Source: Desulfobacteraceae bacterium
GTDB lineage: Bacteria; Desulfobacterota; Desulfobacteria; Desulfobacterales; Desulfobacteraceae
Reading direction: 5' to 3'
DNA: 52,710 bases
NCBI GenBank assembly: GCA_003354055.1
Contig: PIVQ01000004.1
Coordinates: 1 to 52,710 of the forward strand
A program made the position numbers and the translations under genes. Within the stretch, counting starts at the first letter, position 1. Each line of letters opens with the position of its first letter. This document shows positions 9,025-17,741 of this stretch, piece by piece. The notes beneath the pieces were generated by a model. That model was not told the origin of the DNA. It searched no databases and saw nothing but the letters and a program-made list of their open reading frames with translations.

Positions 9025-12000
9025 ATGCACCCTCCAAAATTCCCTGTAACCTGTTTTCCTACAACCCCCATGCAGGAGTTCATGATCTCGGAGACCCTCA
9101 GGTTTCCCAAGGAGGCCGGTGCATATATAGAACAAATGATCATAGAGCTCAAGCTGAACGTTGATGTAGACAAACTCACCAAAGCCTGGATTAAAACCAT
9201 TGAGCACCATAAAGTCATGCGGTTGGCTTTTCTATGGAAAAAAGAAAAACCATTGCAATACCTGATTCCTCTGGAAACAATCAATATTGAAATCAATGAC
9301 TGGAGCAATGAATCCTCCCAAAAAAAAGAGAGTTATTTAAACCAATTTCTTCAGGCAGACAGGCATCTTGGCATTTCACTCTTTACGCCACCGCTTTTCA
9401 GGATCTCGCTTTTGAATATAGGCAACGAAGGTACCATATGCATTTGGACTTTCCATCATGCCATTGCAGATAAACGAAGCATGTCAATCATATTAAATGA
9501 TTTCCTGCTTGCCTATGAGACCCCTGACTCTCCTTTGAATCCTACAAATGCTGTTACTGAATATTCACTGCAATACGGTTCTACGCAGGACAGGTCTGAC
9601 GAAAAGGCGTTCTGGCTTTCACAGATAAAATGCGCTTTTCCGACCATTCCGTTCCAATCAGATGCACCAAGGCAAACCGACATTGTGAGCAGGAGACGGT
9701 ATTCCGACCTTCACTTGGCCACAAACTCCCACACGATCATACTGGATAAAAATCTTAAGCTAAGACTGGAACGCTATTGCGAACTGAATACCATCAAAAT
9801 GAAATACCTCTTCATTGGCGCTTGGACGATTTTATTGGGTCATTATTCAGGACACCGGGATATTTTTTTCGGAGCAGAACATCCAATAATGCCAAGCCAT
9901 CTGGATAATAGTCATGATACCGGTGTATTCACTAATATTCTCCCCTTCAGCATCCGGATTCGCCCTGAGGAAGAACTACTGGAATTTTTAAACCGGATCA
10001 GAAACAAATGGCATCAAACAGAGGTATTCAACCGGACGTCAATGACCGACATACAGAACTTGGTCGAAGACGAAAATCAAATACCTCCCTGTAATGTATT
10101 TTTTTCATATGAAGAAGCTTATCCCGACCTGTCAAACGATAAAATAGGAGAAAGAGAGATATGCTCTCGTCTGTCATTGATGGAAAGCCCGCCGGGCGCA
10201 TTGTTTTTTAACATTCGCATCAACCGGGATATAACCATTGACCTCCAGTATGACAGGCGCCTGTTTAAACTTGAAACGATCAAAAGGATAACAGACCATT
10301 TAACCCTGTTGTTGTCTTCAGTCAAGACCGGCATAAAAATAGAAAACATTGCTATATTAACACCCCAGGAAAAGCATGGGATTTATGAATTATTAAACAC
10401 CAAAACGGCCCATCCTGTTCCCAGCGGTTGTATCCACCATTATGTCGAAATCCAGTCTATCGCTATGCCGAACCCTCCGGCGGTATACTCGGAAGGGTTC
10501 AGCATGTCCTATGGCCAACTCAATCAATATGCCAATCAAATAGCGCGTTTGATTAATGCCTCAACCCAAGGACAGGGCAAAAAAATAGTACTCCTGCTGG
10601 ACAGGGACGATAATTTTCCTGCAGCTATTTTAGGTATATTAAAATCCGGCAATATCTATGTGTCATTGGATACGACCTGTCCTCTTTCAAAACTGGGAGC
10701 GATTATCGCACAACTTTCCCCTGAGTTGATTATTTCATCATCCCGCCACAGGCAACAATTGGCACAGTGCTCCAGCGCCCTGCTTCTCCTTGACGAAGAT
10801 CGATATAAAATTAGTGCCATGCCCACAGGTAACCTGAAAATACAGATTCCTTCAGAAAGTAGTGCAAGGATTTCATATCCGGTCATTTGTTCTGAAAATC
10901 CAAAGGGTATGGTAGTGTCGCACAGCGCTTTGACAGCATCCATAAAATCTACGAGCGAATTGTATGATATCCAGCCCGACGATTTTTTGCTCCATTGTTC
11001 CCCTTTGGATTCGGACAGATCAACCGAGGAAATTTTCATCTCTTTTTTTTCCGGAGGAACATTGGTCATCTCCCCCTTCGATGATGTGGATGGAGCCCCG
11101 GAGGATTTCATGACATTCATTCGGGAGCACAATATCTCTATTCTGAGCACATCCCTTCATTTCTTTTATAGGCTTATTGGTACAAAAGGGATTGATCCGT
11201 TTCCGGATAGTCTTAGGACTGTCCTGGTCGAGCATCATGGACGCAATACCCGTAAGGCTGAGGAGTGGCAACAAAACAACCCTCAAATAAGGCTTATTTC
11301 AACCTACCGAATGTCGTATACCAACGGGCCTGTAACATGGAGGGAATTGTCATCACCATCCACTGAACAGAACGGCAAAGTATCCATGGGTACCCCACTG
11401 CCCGGCGCAAGCCTATGTATTCTGAACCGGTTCCAACAGCCGGCCCTGGAAGGAACGAAGGGAGAACTTTATATCAGCAGTCCCCAGTTAGCGACCGTTT
11501 ATCCAGATGCCCGGCAGAGCATAGAGCCCCCCTTCTTGAAATTGGACCAAATAATAGATGACAGACTATTTTACAAATCCGGAACTGTTGTAGAATTAAC
11601 CTCAGAGGGTGAGCTTTTCCACCATGGCAGAGGTGACAGACAGATTGAAATCAAAGGAGTGTTAATCAATCTCAACACCATAGAAGCCACTATCAGGAGG
11701 CACCCGTTGGTGTCAGATTGCGCCATTGTTGCATCTTCCCTTTCAGATAGCCAAGTTGCGACCAAAACTTTTCTTGTCATACAAAGCCATAAAACAAAAT
11801 TTAGTAAGGAAATCTTGAATGAGTGGCTTTTATCAATGGTTCCAGAATTTGTAATTCCCGATTCTCTTATGTTTTTGGATGCAATCCCCCGATCCGGTGC
11901 CGGAAAGATAGACTATGATGCCTTGAGTAAAGCAGAGTACCGCCCGAACCAGCCTCTCCCCGATTACGGAAAGACATCTCAATTTAAACACAGGTCAGGC

Positions 12001-12855
12001 CAAACAGGGGACAGTCAGCCGACAGGGACACCCATTATTCTGATTGGAAATTCAACTGCATCGGCACAAAAATATAAACAGGCAGATACCAAGGGGCATC
12101 CTTTTTTTCATACCCCAATTTTCATTCACTTCTATGCCTGTGATAAAGACACAATGCTCTCCATGGACATCGGTCAACTTGCCCGGAAATGCATTGCATA
12201 TATTCAGGCAAAATGGCCCGCAGGCCCTTATATTATTATGGGATCATGCCAGAATTCCATTGTTGCCCATGAAGTGGCCTGCCAGCTGACCAGGTCCGGA
12301 GAAACCGTGGAGTTGCTCGTTATCATAGATGAAAACTGGAAACCCGATAAAACAGAGCAATTGAGTAAAGCCGGTAACCGGAGAAAGCCATTCTGGTTAA
12401 CACGAAAATTATCAAAGGCATGGGACATGGGTCTTATCCCCATGATGAAAAGAGGATTCAGTCAACTCAAAAAAAAAACGTCCCAATGCTATACCGTACT
12501 GGACGGACCACGGGAAAAGCTGTATATGCTGTTCAATATGCCCGTGCCGGAGGCCATTCAGTTTCGCAAAATGGAAACGATTTTCTATAAGGCCTGCGAG
12601 GCCAATCCGTATACACCGCAATCCTTTAGCGGACGGGTCCTGCTGCTATACTCCTATAACTGGATTCACCTTTTTGCACCTGAATTAAACCGGTTTTTCA
12701 CCGGTAAAATCCAAAAGCTACACGCTCAGACAGACCACAACCAATGGTTTGACCCAAGGCAGATCAACGGTATCATCCAGGCCATAAATTCTTCAACAAA
12801 CCAAAGGAAAGTCAATGCACCGGACAGGGCGGCCCACTTTCAGCCAGGAGAATAA
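9025..12855 (+). CDS. NRPS-like protein: condensation, adenylation and thioesterase-like domains, no carrier
   Basis: A 1276-residue protein with three modules. (1) A condensation-type acyltransferase domain (about 1-440) keeps the catalytic motif as HHAIADK at 144-150. (2) An adenylation-like domain (about 455-970) is degenerate. The phosphate-binding loop reads CSENPKG near 622-628 instead of the SGTTGxPKG type, and the A7 motif is YKSGTV. The A8 block GRGDRQIEIKG (868-878) and the A10 lysine (K961 in GAGKIDY) remain. (3) A thioesterase-like alpha/beta-hydrolase domain (about 1010-1260) has an elbow reading GSCQNS (Cys1075 in place of Ser) and keeps a late histidine (H1238). No carrier domain with a GGxS phosphopantetheine site lies between A and TE. 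It probably attaches an acyl or aminoacyl group to the EPS precursor, or is a remodelled non-catalytic relative. The 5-base gap to the next gene suggests an operon. Confidence 0.8.
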   Translation: MHPPKFPVTCFPTTPMQEFMISETLRFPKEAGAYIEQMIIELKLNVDVDKLTKAWIKTIEHHKVMRLAFLWKKEKPLQYLIPLETINIEINDWSNESSQKKESYLNQFLQADRHLGISLFTPPLFRISLLNIGNEGTICIWTFHHAIADKRSMSIILNDFLLAYETPDSPLNPTNAVTEYSLQYGSTQDRSDEKAFWLSQIKCAFPTIPFQSDAPRQTDIVSRRRYSDLHLATNSHTIILDKNLKLRLERYCELNTIKMKYLFIGAWTILLGHYSGHRDIFFGAEHPIMPSHLDNSHDTGVFTNILPFSIRIRPEEELLEFLNRIRNKWHQTEVFNRTSMTDIQNLVEDENQIPPCNVFFSYEEAYPDLSNDKIGEREICSRLSLMESPPGALFFNIRINRDITIDLQYDRRLFKLETIKRITDHLTLLLSSVKTGIKIENIAILTPQEKHGIYELLNTKTAHPVPSGCIHHYVEIQSIAMPNPPAVYSEGFSMSYGQLNQYANQIARLINASTQGQGKKIVLLLDRDDNFPAAILGILKSGNIYVSLDTTCPLSKLGAIIAQLSPELIISSSRHRQQLAQCSSALLLLDEDRYKISAMPTGNLKIQIPSESSARISYPVICSENPKGMVVSHSALTASIKSTSELYDIQPDDFLLHCSPLDSDRSTEEIFISFFSGGTLVISPFDDVDGAPEDFMTFIREHNISILSTSLHFFYRLIGTKGIDPFPDSLRTVLVEHHGRNTRKAEEWQQNNPQIRLISTYRMSYTNGPVTWRELSSPSTEQNGKVSMGTPLPGASLCILNRFQQPALEGTKGELYISSPQLATVYPDARQSIEPPFLKLDQIIDDRLFYKSGTVVELTSEGELFHHGRGDRQIEIKGVLINLNTIEATIRRHPLVSDCAIVASSLSDSQVATKTFLVIQSHKTKFSKEILNEWLLSMVPEFVIPDSLMFLDAIPRSGAGKIDYDALSKAEYRPNQPLPDYGKTSQFKHRSGQTGDSQPTGTPIILIGNSTASAQKYKQADTKGHPFFHTPIFIHFYACDKDTMLSMDIGQLARKCIAYIQAKWPAGPYIIMGSCQNSIVAHEVACQLTRSGETVELLVIIDENWKPDKTEQLSKAGNRRKPFWLTRKLSKAWDMGLIPMMKRGFSQLKKKTSQCYTVLDGPREKLYMLFNMPVPEAIQFRKMETIFYKACEANPYTPQSFSGRVLLLYSYNWIHLFAPELNRFFTGKIQKLHAQTDHNQWFDPRQINGIIQAINSSTNQRKVNAPDRAAHFQPGE

Positions 12856-12861
12856 GCAGCC

Positions 12862-13707
12862 TTGAAAATCGATGATAAATTCATTCAGCAGACAGATCGC
12901 CACCCCGAGTTATTTCGATACCTTGGCCGTATCCTTTTAAACGAAAAAATCCATAGCATGATTATAGCGTTACCCTACCTGCCGAAGACCTACATACAAG
13001 GCGTACCCAATGAAAAAAAAGACAACCGGGATATCTTAACTCTATTTGATTCGGGAATAATAAAAACGATTCTGGGTTATCGGAATACACGATATTACCG
13101 GATATTAACCTCTTGCTATAAAAAACAGTCTTTTACAACCCTATTGGTTTTCACTCTGAAATTTTTCAAATACCACCGTCATATTAAAAAACAGGGAAAG
13201 GACCTGCGAAATTTTCTGAGCCCCCATGCATTCCGCAACCCCGGCTCACATATTGGAAAAATTGTAGAGTATCCGGTTGAAAAAATTATACCTACTGCTG
13301 AATTCAATGCCTATGACAAAGATATTCTTGAACTGTTTGACAAGGGTTTTTTACAGGTTGCAATGAACGTAAAAAATACTGGTTATTTCCATATCCAGAC
13401 AATCAAAAGAAATATGAGTTTAAAAAAACGGCTACGGTGGATATACAAATATTATAAATTATACGTTTCCATAAAAAAAAGGGGGTATCGGCTCACCGGA
13501 AAAGGCCTGGCCGACTACCCATGGGTTTTCGAATCAGCTCAACTGACCATGCGGCTGGACGGACACCACAGAAGTGCTGTGGCCACGCATTTGAAACTAA
13601 ATAAAATTCCTGTTCTTCTTGTCACCCCCCAGGACCTTAAAATGCATTTAAATACCGAGGGTACTATTTTTTCCGAATTTACAAAAAAAAACCTACGCAG
13701 GAGTTAG
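12862..13707 (+). CDS. ParB-like domain protein with internal duplication
   Basis: 281 residues. The C-terminal part contains LDGHHRSAVATHLKLNKIPV (residues 232-251), which matches the ParB/sulfiredoxin-fold pattern (D-G-x-H-R followed by I-P-V). In ParB proteins that motif binds or hydrolyses CTP, and in some relatives it supports kinase activity. Two copies of a segment of about 60 residues precede it: 56-115 (RDILTLFDSGIIKTI...) and 153-212 (KDILELFDKGFLQVA...). Each ends in a lysine-rich IKK(Q/R)G stretch. There is no signal peptide. The start is TTG, supported by GGAG eleven bases upstream. It lies 6 bases after the NRPS-like gene and 4 before a P-loop kinase-like gene, so it probably works in the same modification step. 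A chromosome-partitioning role is unlikely here. The actual reaction is unknown. Confidence 0.6.
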   Translation: MKIDDKFIQQTDRHPELFRYLGRILLNEKIHSMIIALPYLPKTYIQGVPNEKKDNRDILTLFDSGIIKTILGYRNTRYYRILTSCYKKQSFTTLLVFTLKFFKYHRHIKKQGKDLRNFLSPHAFRNPGSHIGKIVEYPVEKIIPTAEFNAYDKDILELFDKGFLQVAMNVKNTGYFHIQTIKRNMSLKKRLRWIYKYYKLYVSIKKRGYRLTGKGLADYPWVFESAQLTMRLDGHHRSAVATHLKLNKIPVLLVTPQDLKMHLNTEGTIFSEFTKKNLRRS

Positions 13708-13711
13708 CAGT

Positions 13712-14467
13712 ATGTATTTAGAATTTGCAGGGCTGCCAGGTTCAGGAAAAACCACCTTGTCTTCAGCACTAAAGGAGATACTGACCCCTAGAGCCCGTCA
13801 CATAATGTTACGGGAGGAAGCCGTTGCTGCCTGCATAGGGCGTAACATCAAAAATCCTTTCATTAAATTGTTTAAAAAAATACCTCACAGACTTTGGAGG
13901 CCAAAGCCGGGGCTTCCCTATCTGTTTTCAGACTTTATGGAATTCTCATCAGATAATCTCGAATTCGTGGCATTCCTTTCCCGGTTGCTTGCAGACTCAA
14001 GTCTGGATGAATGCCTAAAAAAATCGATATGGCGTACATTCATCAGGTCATTTTCAGAAGTGGGCCTGATTTCTTCCTGCCTTGAAAACACAGAGTCAGC
14101 GCTAATGGACGAAGCATTTTTTCAACGTTGTTTTACACTTCTGGCATATATGGACATTGAGCTTTCTGATCAGTTGATTACCCGATATGCAAATTTGGCA
14201 CCCTTTTCGAAACATATCATCTGGGTGGATACAAGTCCTGAAGACAGCATTAAACGATTAAAACACCGATACGGGAAAAAACCGTCCCCCTATGCGCCAT
14301 ACTCCGAAGAACTGCTTGCCGAATTCACCAGGGGGCGAGAAATTTTTCATAGGCTGTCAAATACTTTGAGCCAGCGCGGGCACACCATTTATCACATAAA
14401 CGGCAATACAGATAAGGCGGAGGTCATCAAACAGGTCACCAAAGTAGCATCTATAATAACCTTATGA
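13712..14467 (+). CDS. P-loop NTPase, small-molecule kinase-like
   Basis: A 251-residue protein opening with a perfect Walker A, GLPGSGKTT, at residues 7-15. The all-alpha/beta layout and the VDTSPEDSIKRLKHRYGKK segment (a nucleoside/APS-kinase-like lid with basic residues, about 171-189) suggest a kinase that phosphorylates a small molecule or sugar rather than an AAA+ motor. It is longer than typical APS kinases (about 200 residues) and lacks their usual signature blocks, so a sulfate-activation role is not assigned despite three sulfotransferases nearby. The stop overlaps the start of the next glycosyltransferase (ATGA), indicating translational coupling. The substrate is unknown. Confidence 0.6.
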   Translation: MYLEFAGLPGSGKTTLSSALKEILTPRARHIMLREEAVAACIGRNIKNPFIKLFKKIPHRLWRPKPGLPYLFSDFMEFSSDNLEFVAFLSRLLADSSLDECLKKSIWRTFIRSFSEVGLISSCLENTESALMDEAFFQRCFTLLAYMDIELSDQLITRYANLAPFSKHIIWVDTSPEDSIKRLKHRYGKKPSPYAPYSEELLAEFTRGREIFHRLSNTLSQRGHTIYHINGNTDKAEVIKQVTKVASIITL

Positions 14468-15597
14468 TGAACGCCATTTCGACCAAGTTAAAAATGAAAA
14501 AACTCGTAATTATTCACCCTTCACACTGGGAACAGGCCTTAGGTGGTGCCGAACTCCAAATATCATACCTTGTAAAGCATGCGGCTGCCAAAGGGTATCA
14601 TGTCCATATCATCTTTGAAGAAAAAGGGGTGCCCATAACCCATAAAGAGAAGGTCAGCTTACATCCGCTAAAAAAAAAGAAACTAAGAAAAAGCTTTGGC
14701 CATCGGTGGTTTTTATATGTTAACCAGATTTATAAAAAGCTTTGCCAGATTCAACCCGATGTTATTTACACCCGCATTTATTCATCCTGGAGCGGCGTTG
14801 CAGCAAAATATGCCAATGAACACGATATAACCCATATCTGGGCACTTGCCTCAGACCGGGATGTGCAGCCCTCCCCCCTTCACACCTATATCCGGCGTCC
14901 CCTGAATATAATTGAGTATTATTTCATTTCCAAGGCATTTGCACAGGCAAGTAAAATCATCGCACAAAACACCTTTCAAAAAAAGGAACTGGCAATCAGG
15001 TATCATCGAAGCAGTACACTGATTTATCAAATGACCCCTGGCGTTCCCGAAGAAATACTTGTCAAAACCCCAAGACCCATTCAAATTTTATGGATCGGCA
15101 ATTTAAAACCGTTAAAGCAACCACAAATTTTTACGCAATTGGCAAGCAGGTTTAAAGGAGACACCCGCGTATCATTTAAAATGATCGGAAAGGTGAGCCC
15201 CAAATATGAAAAAACAGTCTCAAATACCTCACGGGTATCAGGCAACTTTACCTACCTTGGTCAAATGACCAATGACCAAGTCAATGACATACTTTTTCAC
15301 TCCCATATTCTTATCAACACCTCGGAGTATGAGGGCTTTTCAAACACATTTGTCCAGGCCTGGATGCGAAAAGTTGTGGTCATTAGCATGCACTCGAATC
15401 CAGACGACATATTGACAGAAAAGAAAATCGGTTTTGTCTGTCCTTCGGTGGCATCCCTGGAGAATGAAATAAAAAACATATTGAACCGTCCGGAACAGCT
15501 AAAACGCATGGGAGAAAAAGCGTATCAACACGCAATGGGGCAACATGCGCTGGAAAAAAATATTATTAAAGTTTTTAACCTCATCGAAGGTCGTTAA
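14464..15597 (+). CDS. GT4-family glycosyltransferase
   Basis: A 377-residue retaining glycosyltransferase of the GT-B fold. The N-terminal glycine motif is LGGAELQISYLV (about residues 26-37). The C-terminal donor-binding part contains ILWIGNLKPLKQP and the GT4 E-x7-E-like block NTSEYEGFSNTFVQAWMR. It would add a sugar to the lipid-linked repeat unit at the cytoplasmic face of the inner membrane. Translation starts at ATG 14464 overlapping the previous stop; an internal Met at 11 (MKKLVIIHP) is the more family-like N-terminus. Donor and acceptor are unknown. Confidence 0.88.
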   Translation: MMNAISTKLKMKKLVIIHPSHWEQALGGAELQISYLVKHAAAKGYHVHIIFEEKGVPITHKEKVSLHPLKKKKLRKSFGHRWFLYVNQIYKKLCQIQPDVIYTRIYSSWSGVAAKYANEHDITHIWALASDRDVQPSPLHTYIRRPLNIIEYYFISKAFAQASKIIAQNTFQKKELAIRYHRSSTLIYQMTPGVPEEILVKTPRPIQILWIGNLKPLKQPQIFTQLASRFKGDTRVSFKMIGKVSPKYEKTVSNTSRVSGNFTYLGQMTNDQVNDILFHSHILINTSEYEGFSNTFVQAWMRKVVVISMHSNPDDILTEKKIGFVCPSVASLENEIKNILNRPEQLKRMGEKAYQHAMGQHALEKNIIKVFNLIEGR

Positions 15598-15658
15598 AAT
15601 ATTCAGAGGGCAGTATTGTGAAACACAAGAAACCACGACAGAATCATTATAGGCGATT

Positions 15659-16552
15659 ATGGAAACTGACATTATTCCCCCTATACGGCTAAGCCAACCG
15701 ATTATCATATTCGGAACCGGAAGAAGCGGCACCACGATTTTCCACAGAATGTTTTCGAAACATCCGCATCTTTTCTGGATGTCGAACCTGTGCAACAAAT
15801 ATCCGGCAACCCCGGCCGTTAACAGGTGCCTAATGTCTCTAATAGATGTGCCCATAACATCGGCCCTCCTGAAACAACGCTACCCCCCCTCCGAAGCCCA
15901 TAATTTTTGGGGACACCATGTAAAGGGGTTCAGACGGCCTTTCAGGGACCTGAAGACATCGGATCTCACGCCCCGCTCCAGGCAGCGGATTCTGAAGGCA
16001 TTCTCAGGCATGGCCACAAAGAACCGGCACCGTCTACTGCTCAAAATTACCGGATGGCCCAGAATAGGTCTGTTGTCCGCCCTTTTCCCTGATGCCAAAT
16101 TCATCCATGTTATACGGGACGGCAGGGCTGTGGCCAACTCCATCCTCAATACCGACTTCTGGCGGGGATGGGAAGGCCCGGAAAAATGGCGGTGGGGTGC
16201 CCTCTCTGAACAACATCAAGCAGAATGGGAGAAACAGGATAAATCGTTTGTTGCCCTGGCCGCAATCCAATGGAAAATCCTCATGGCAGCTGCTGAGGAA
16301 GCCCAAACAAAAAATTCAGCGGCAGCGGTACTCAATATAACCTATGAATCCCTATGCAGGGATCCGGTTTCCCTGTTTTCACAGGTTGCGGAATTCTGTG
16401 GACTTGATTGGCTGCCTCAGTTTGAAAAAACAATTAATGCCACCCCCCTTAAAAACAGCAATCAAAAATATAAAAAACACCTGAATGCCGACCAGCAGGC
16501 TATCCTGGAAGCAGTTTTATGCAATGACTTAAAAAAATACGGTTACAAATAG
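15659..16552 (+). CDS. Sulfotransferase (PAPS-dependent)
   Basis: A 297-residue sulfotransferase. The 5'-phosphosulfate-binding loop is FGTGRSGTTIFHRMF near the N-terminus, and the 3'-phosphate-binding block is FIHVIRDGRAVANSIL in the middle, both well conserved. It should transfer sulfate from PAPS to a hydroxyl or amino group of a sugar during EPS assembly. No membrane segment or signal peptide is seen, so it would act in the cytoplasm on the lipid-linked precursor. It sits between two GT4 genes, with an 8-base gap to the next. It is one of three sulfotransferase genes in this locus, and the three are only distantly alike outside the PAPS motifs. Confidence 0.87.
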   Translation: METDIIPPIRLSQPIIIFGTGRSGTTIFHRMFSKHPHLFWMSNLCNKYPATPAVNRCLMSLIDVPITSALLKQRYPPSEAHNFWGHHVKGFRRPFRDLKTSDLTPRSRQRILKAFSGMATKNRHRLLLKITGWPRIGLLSALFPDAKFIHVIRDGRAVANSILNTDFWRGWEGPEKWRWGALSEQHQAEWEKQDKSFVALAAIQWKILMAAAEEAQTKNSAAAVLNITYESLCRDPVSLFSQVAEFCGLDWLPQFEKTINATPLKNSNQKYKKHLNADQQAILEAVLCNDLKKYGYK

Positions 16553-16560
16553 GAAATAAC

Positions 16561-17739
16561 ATGTCCAATTCTCCCAATGTGTTGATCTATTCAAACAACT
16601 CAAAATACCATAGGGAAAGTCAAGGGGGAGCGGAGACTTCTCTTAAACTTATTGCCGAGAAACTCGTCCAGAACCATATCAACGTTATTTACATGACCCG
16701 GGGAAGATCGAAAATGCCCGGGTTAAAGAAGAAAAAAATCAATGGGGTGACGGTCTATTTTTTTACCCCTCTCAAATGGCCCAGTCTGAATGGGCGTATT
16801 CTAACAGAACCTGCCCGGAAACTGAGTGGCTGGCAAAGACAGTGGGTCATTTCCAAGCTGATAAAAAGACATAAAATCACGGTTGTGCATACCTATAGCA
16901 GTTTTCCGGACACCTATGATGTTCTTATGGCAAAAAAGACTTATGATTTACAATTCAGACTTGTCAAAAGAATGGCAGGCCTTTATTGGTCGACACATCT
17001 TAAATCCGGAACGGTCCGCACCCAAAAGATTGCGTATATATTTAGAAACACCGACCTCTTAAACTTTGTGAGCAAAGGGTTGGAAAACTTGTATCGAGAA
17101 AAATGCAAGTCCTTCGGCATCCAGGTGGATCCTGAAAAACACAGAATTTTTGACATCGGTATTGACCTTGACTACCATTGTCCGGCAAAACAGCGACCCC
17201 ACCGCAAAACATTCACCATTGTCTGCGTTGCTAGGTTCGGTAGACATGCCAAAAGGCAGGATCTGCTGATCGGGGCATTGGAACAGCTAAAAGAAGAGAA
17301 TATTCACCTCGCCTTTGTCGGCGGGGGCCCGAAAATAGATCATTATAAAAAATTAGTTCAGGAGTGTTCTCTGGGCAGCCAGGTGACATTCCATGGATAT
17401 TTAACCGGTAAAACTTTTCTTGATGTAGTGCGGTCTGCAGATTTATTTGCATTGCCAACGGAATATGAAGGCCGGAGCAAAGCCCTTGCAGAGGCCATGG
17501 GAATGAAACTGCCGGTTATGGCATCGGATGTTCAGCCCCTGAACCGCCATATTCATCACAACGAAACAGGTTTCCTTGTTGAAAATTCAGTGGAGAAATG
17601 GGCCCAGGCCATTTTAGGACTTACGCAGGATAAAACACGCCTGTCCGAAGTTGCCCAAAAAGGGTATGAACACGTCCACCGGTATTATAACGCCGACAAA
17701 AACATAGCCGACTTTATCAACATCTTCAAGCAGGTTTGA
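16561..17739 (+). CDS. GT4-family glycosyltransferase
   Basis: 392 residues, GT-B fold. The N-terminal domain begins with the glycine-rich acceptor-side motif QGGAETSLKLIAEKL (about residues 21-35). The C-terminal domain has IVCVARFGRHAKRQDLLIGA, FVGGGPKIDHYKKLV and the E-x7-E motif in TEYEGRSKALAEAMGMKLPV (about 300-319). It would extend the lipid-linked repeat unit. The gene follows the sulfotransferase by 8 bases and overlaps or abuts the flippase start, which points to tight co-translation. The donor sugar is unknown. Confidence 0.9.
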   Translation: MSNSPNVLIYSNNSKYHRESQGGAETSLKLIAEKLVQNHINVIYMTRGRSKMPGLKKKKINGVTVYFFTPLKWPSLNGRILTEPARKLSGWQRQWVISKLIKRHKITVVHTYSSFPDTYDVLMAKKTYDLQFRLVKRMAGLYWSTHLKSGTVRTQKIAYIFRNTDLLNFVSKGLENLYREKCKSFGIQVDPEKHRIFDIGIDLDYHCPAKQRPHRKTFTIVCVARFGRHAKRQDLLIGALEQLKEENIHLAFVGGGPKIDHYKKLVQECSLGSQVTFHGYLTGKTFLDVVRSADLFALPTEYEGRSKALAEAMGMKLPVMASDVQPLNRHIHHNETGFLVENSVEKWAQAILGLTQDKTRLSEVAQKGYEHVHRYYNADKNIADFINIFKQV

Positions 17740-17741
17740 TT

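Noticed and set aside
13712..14467. APS kinase for PAPS supply
   Set aside because: The P-loop fits, but the length and the absence of the usual APS-kinase motifs do not, so the sulfotransferase link is not claimed.
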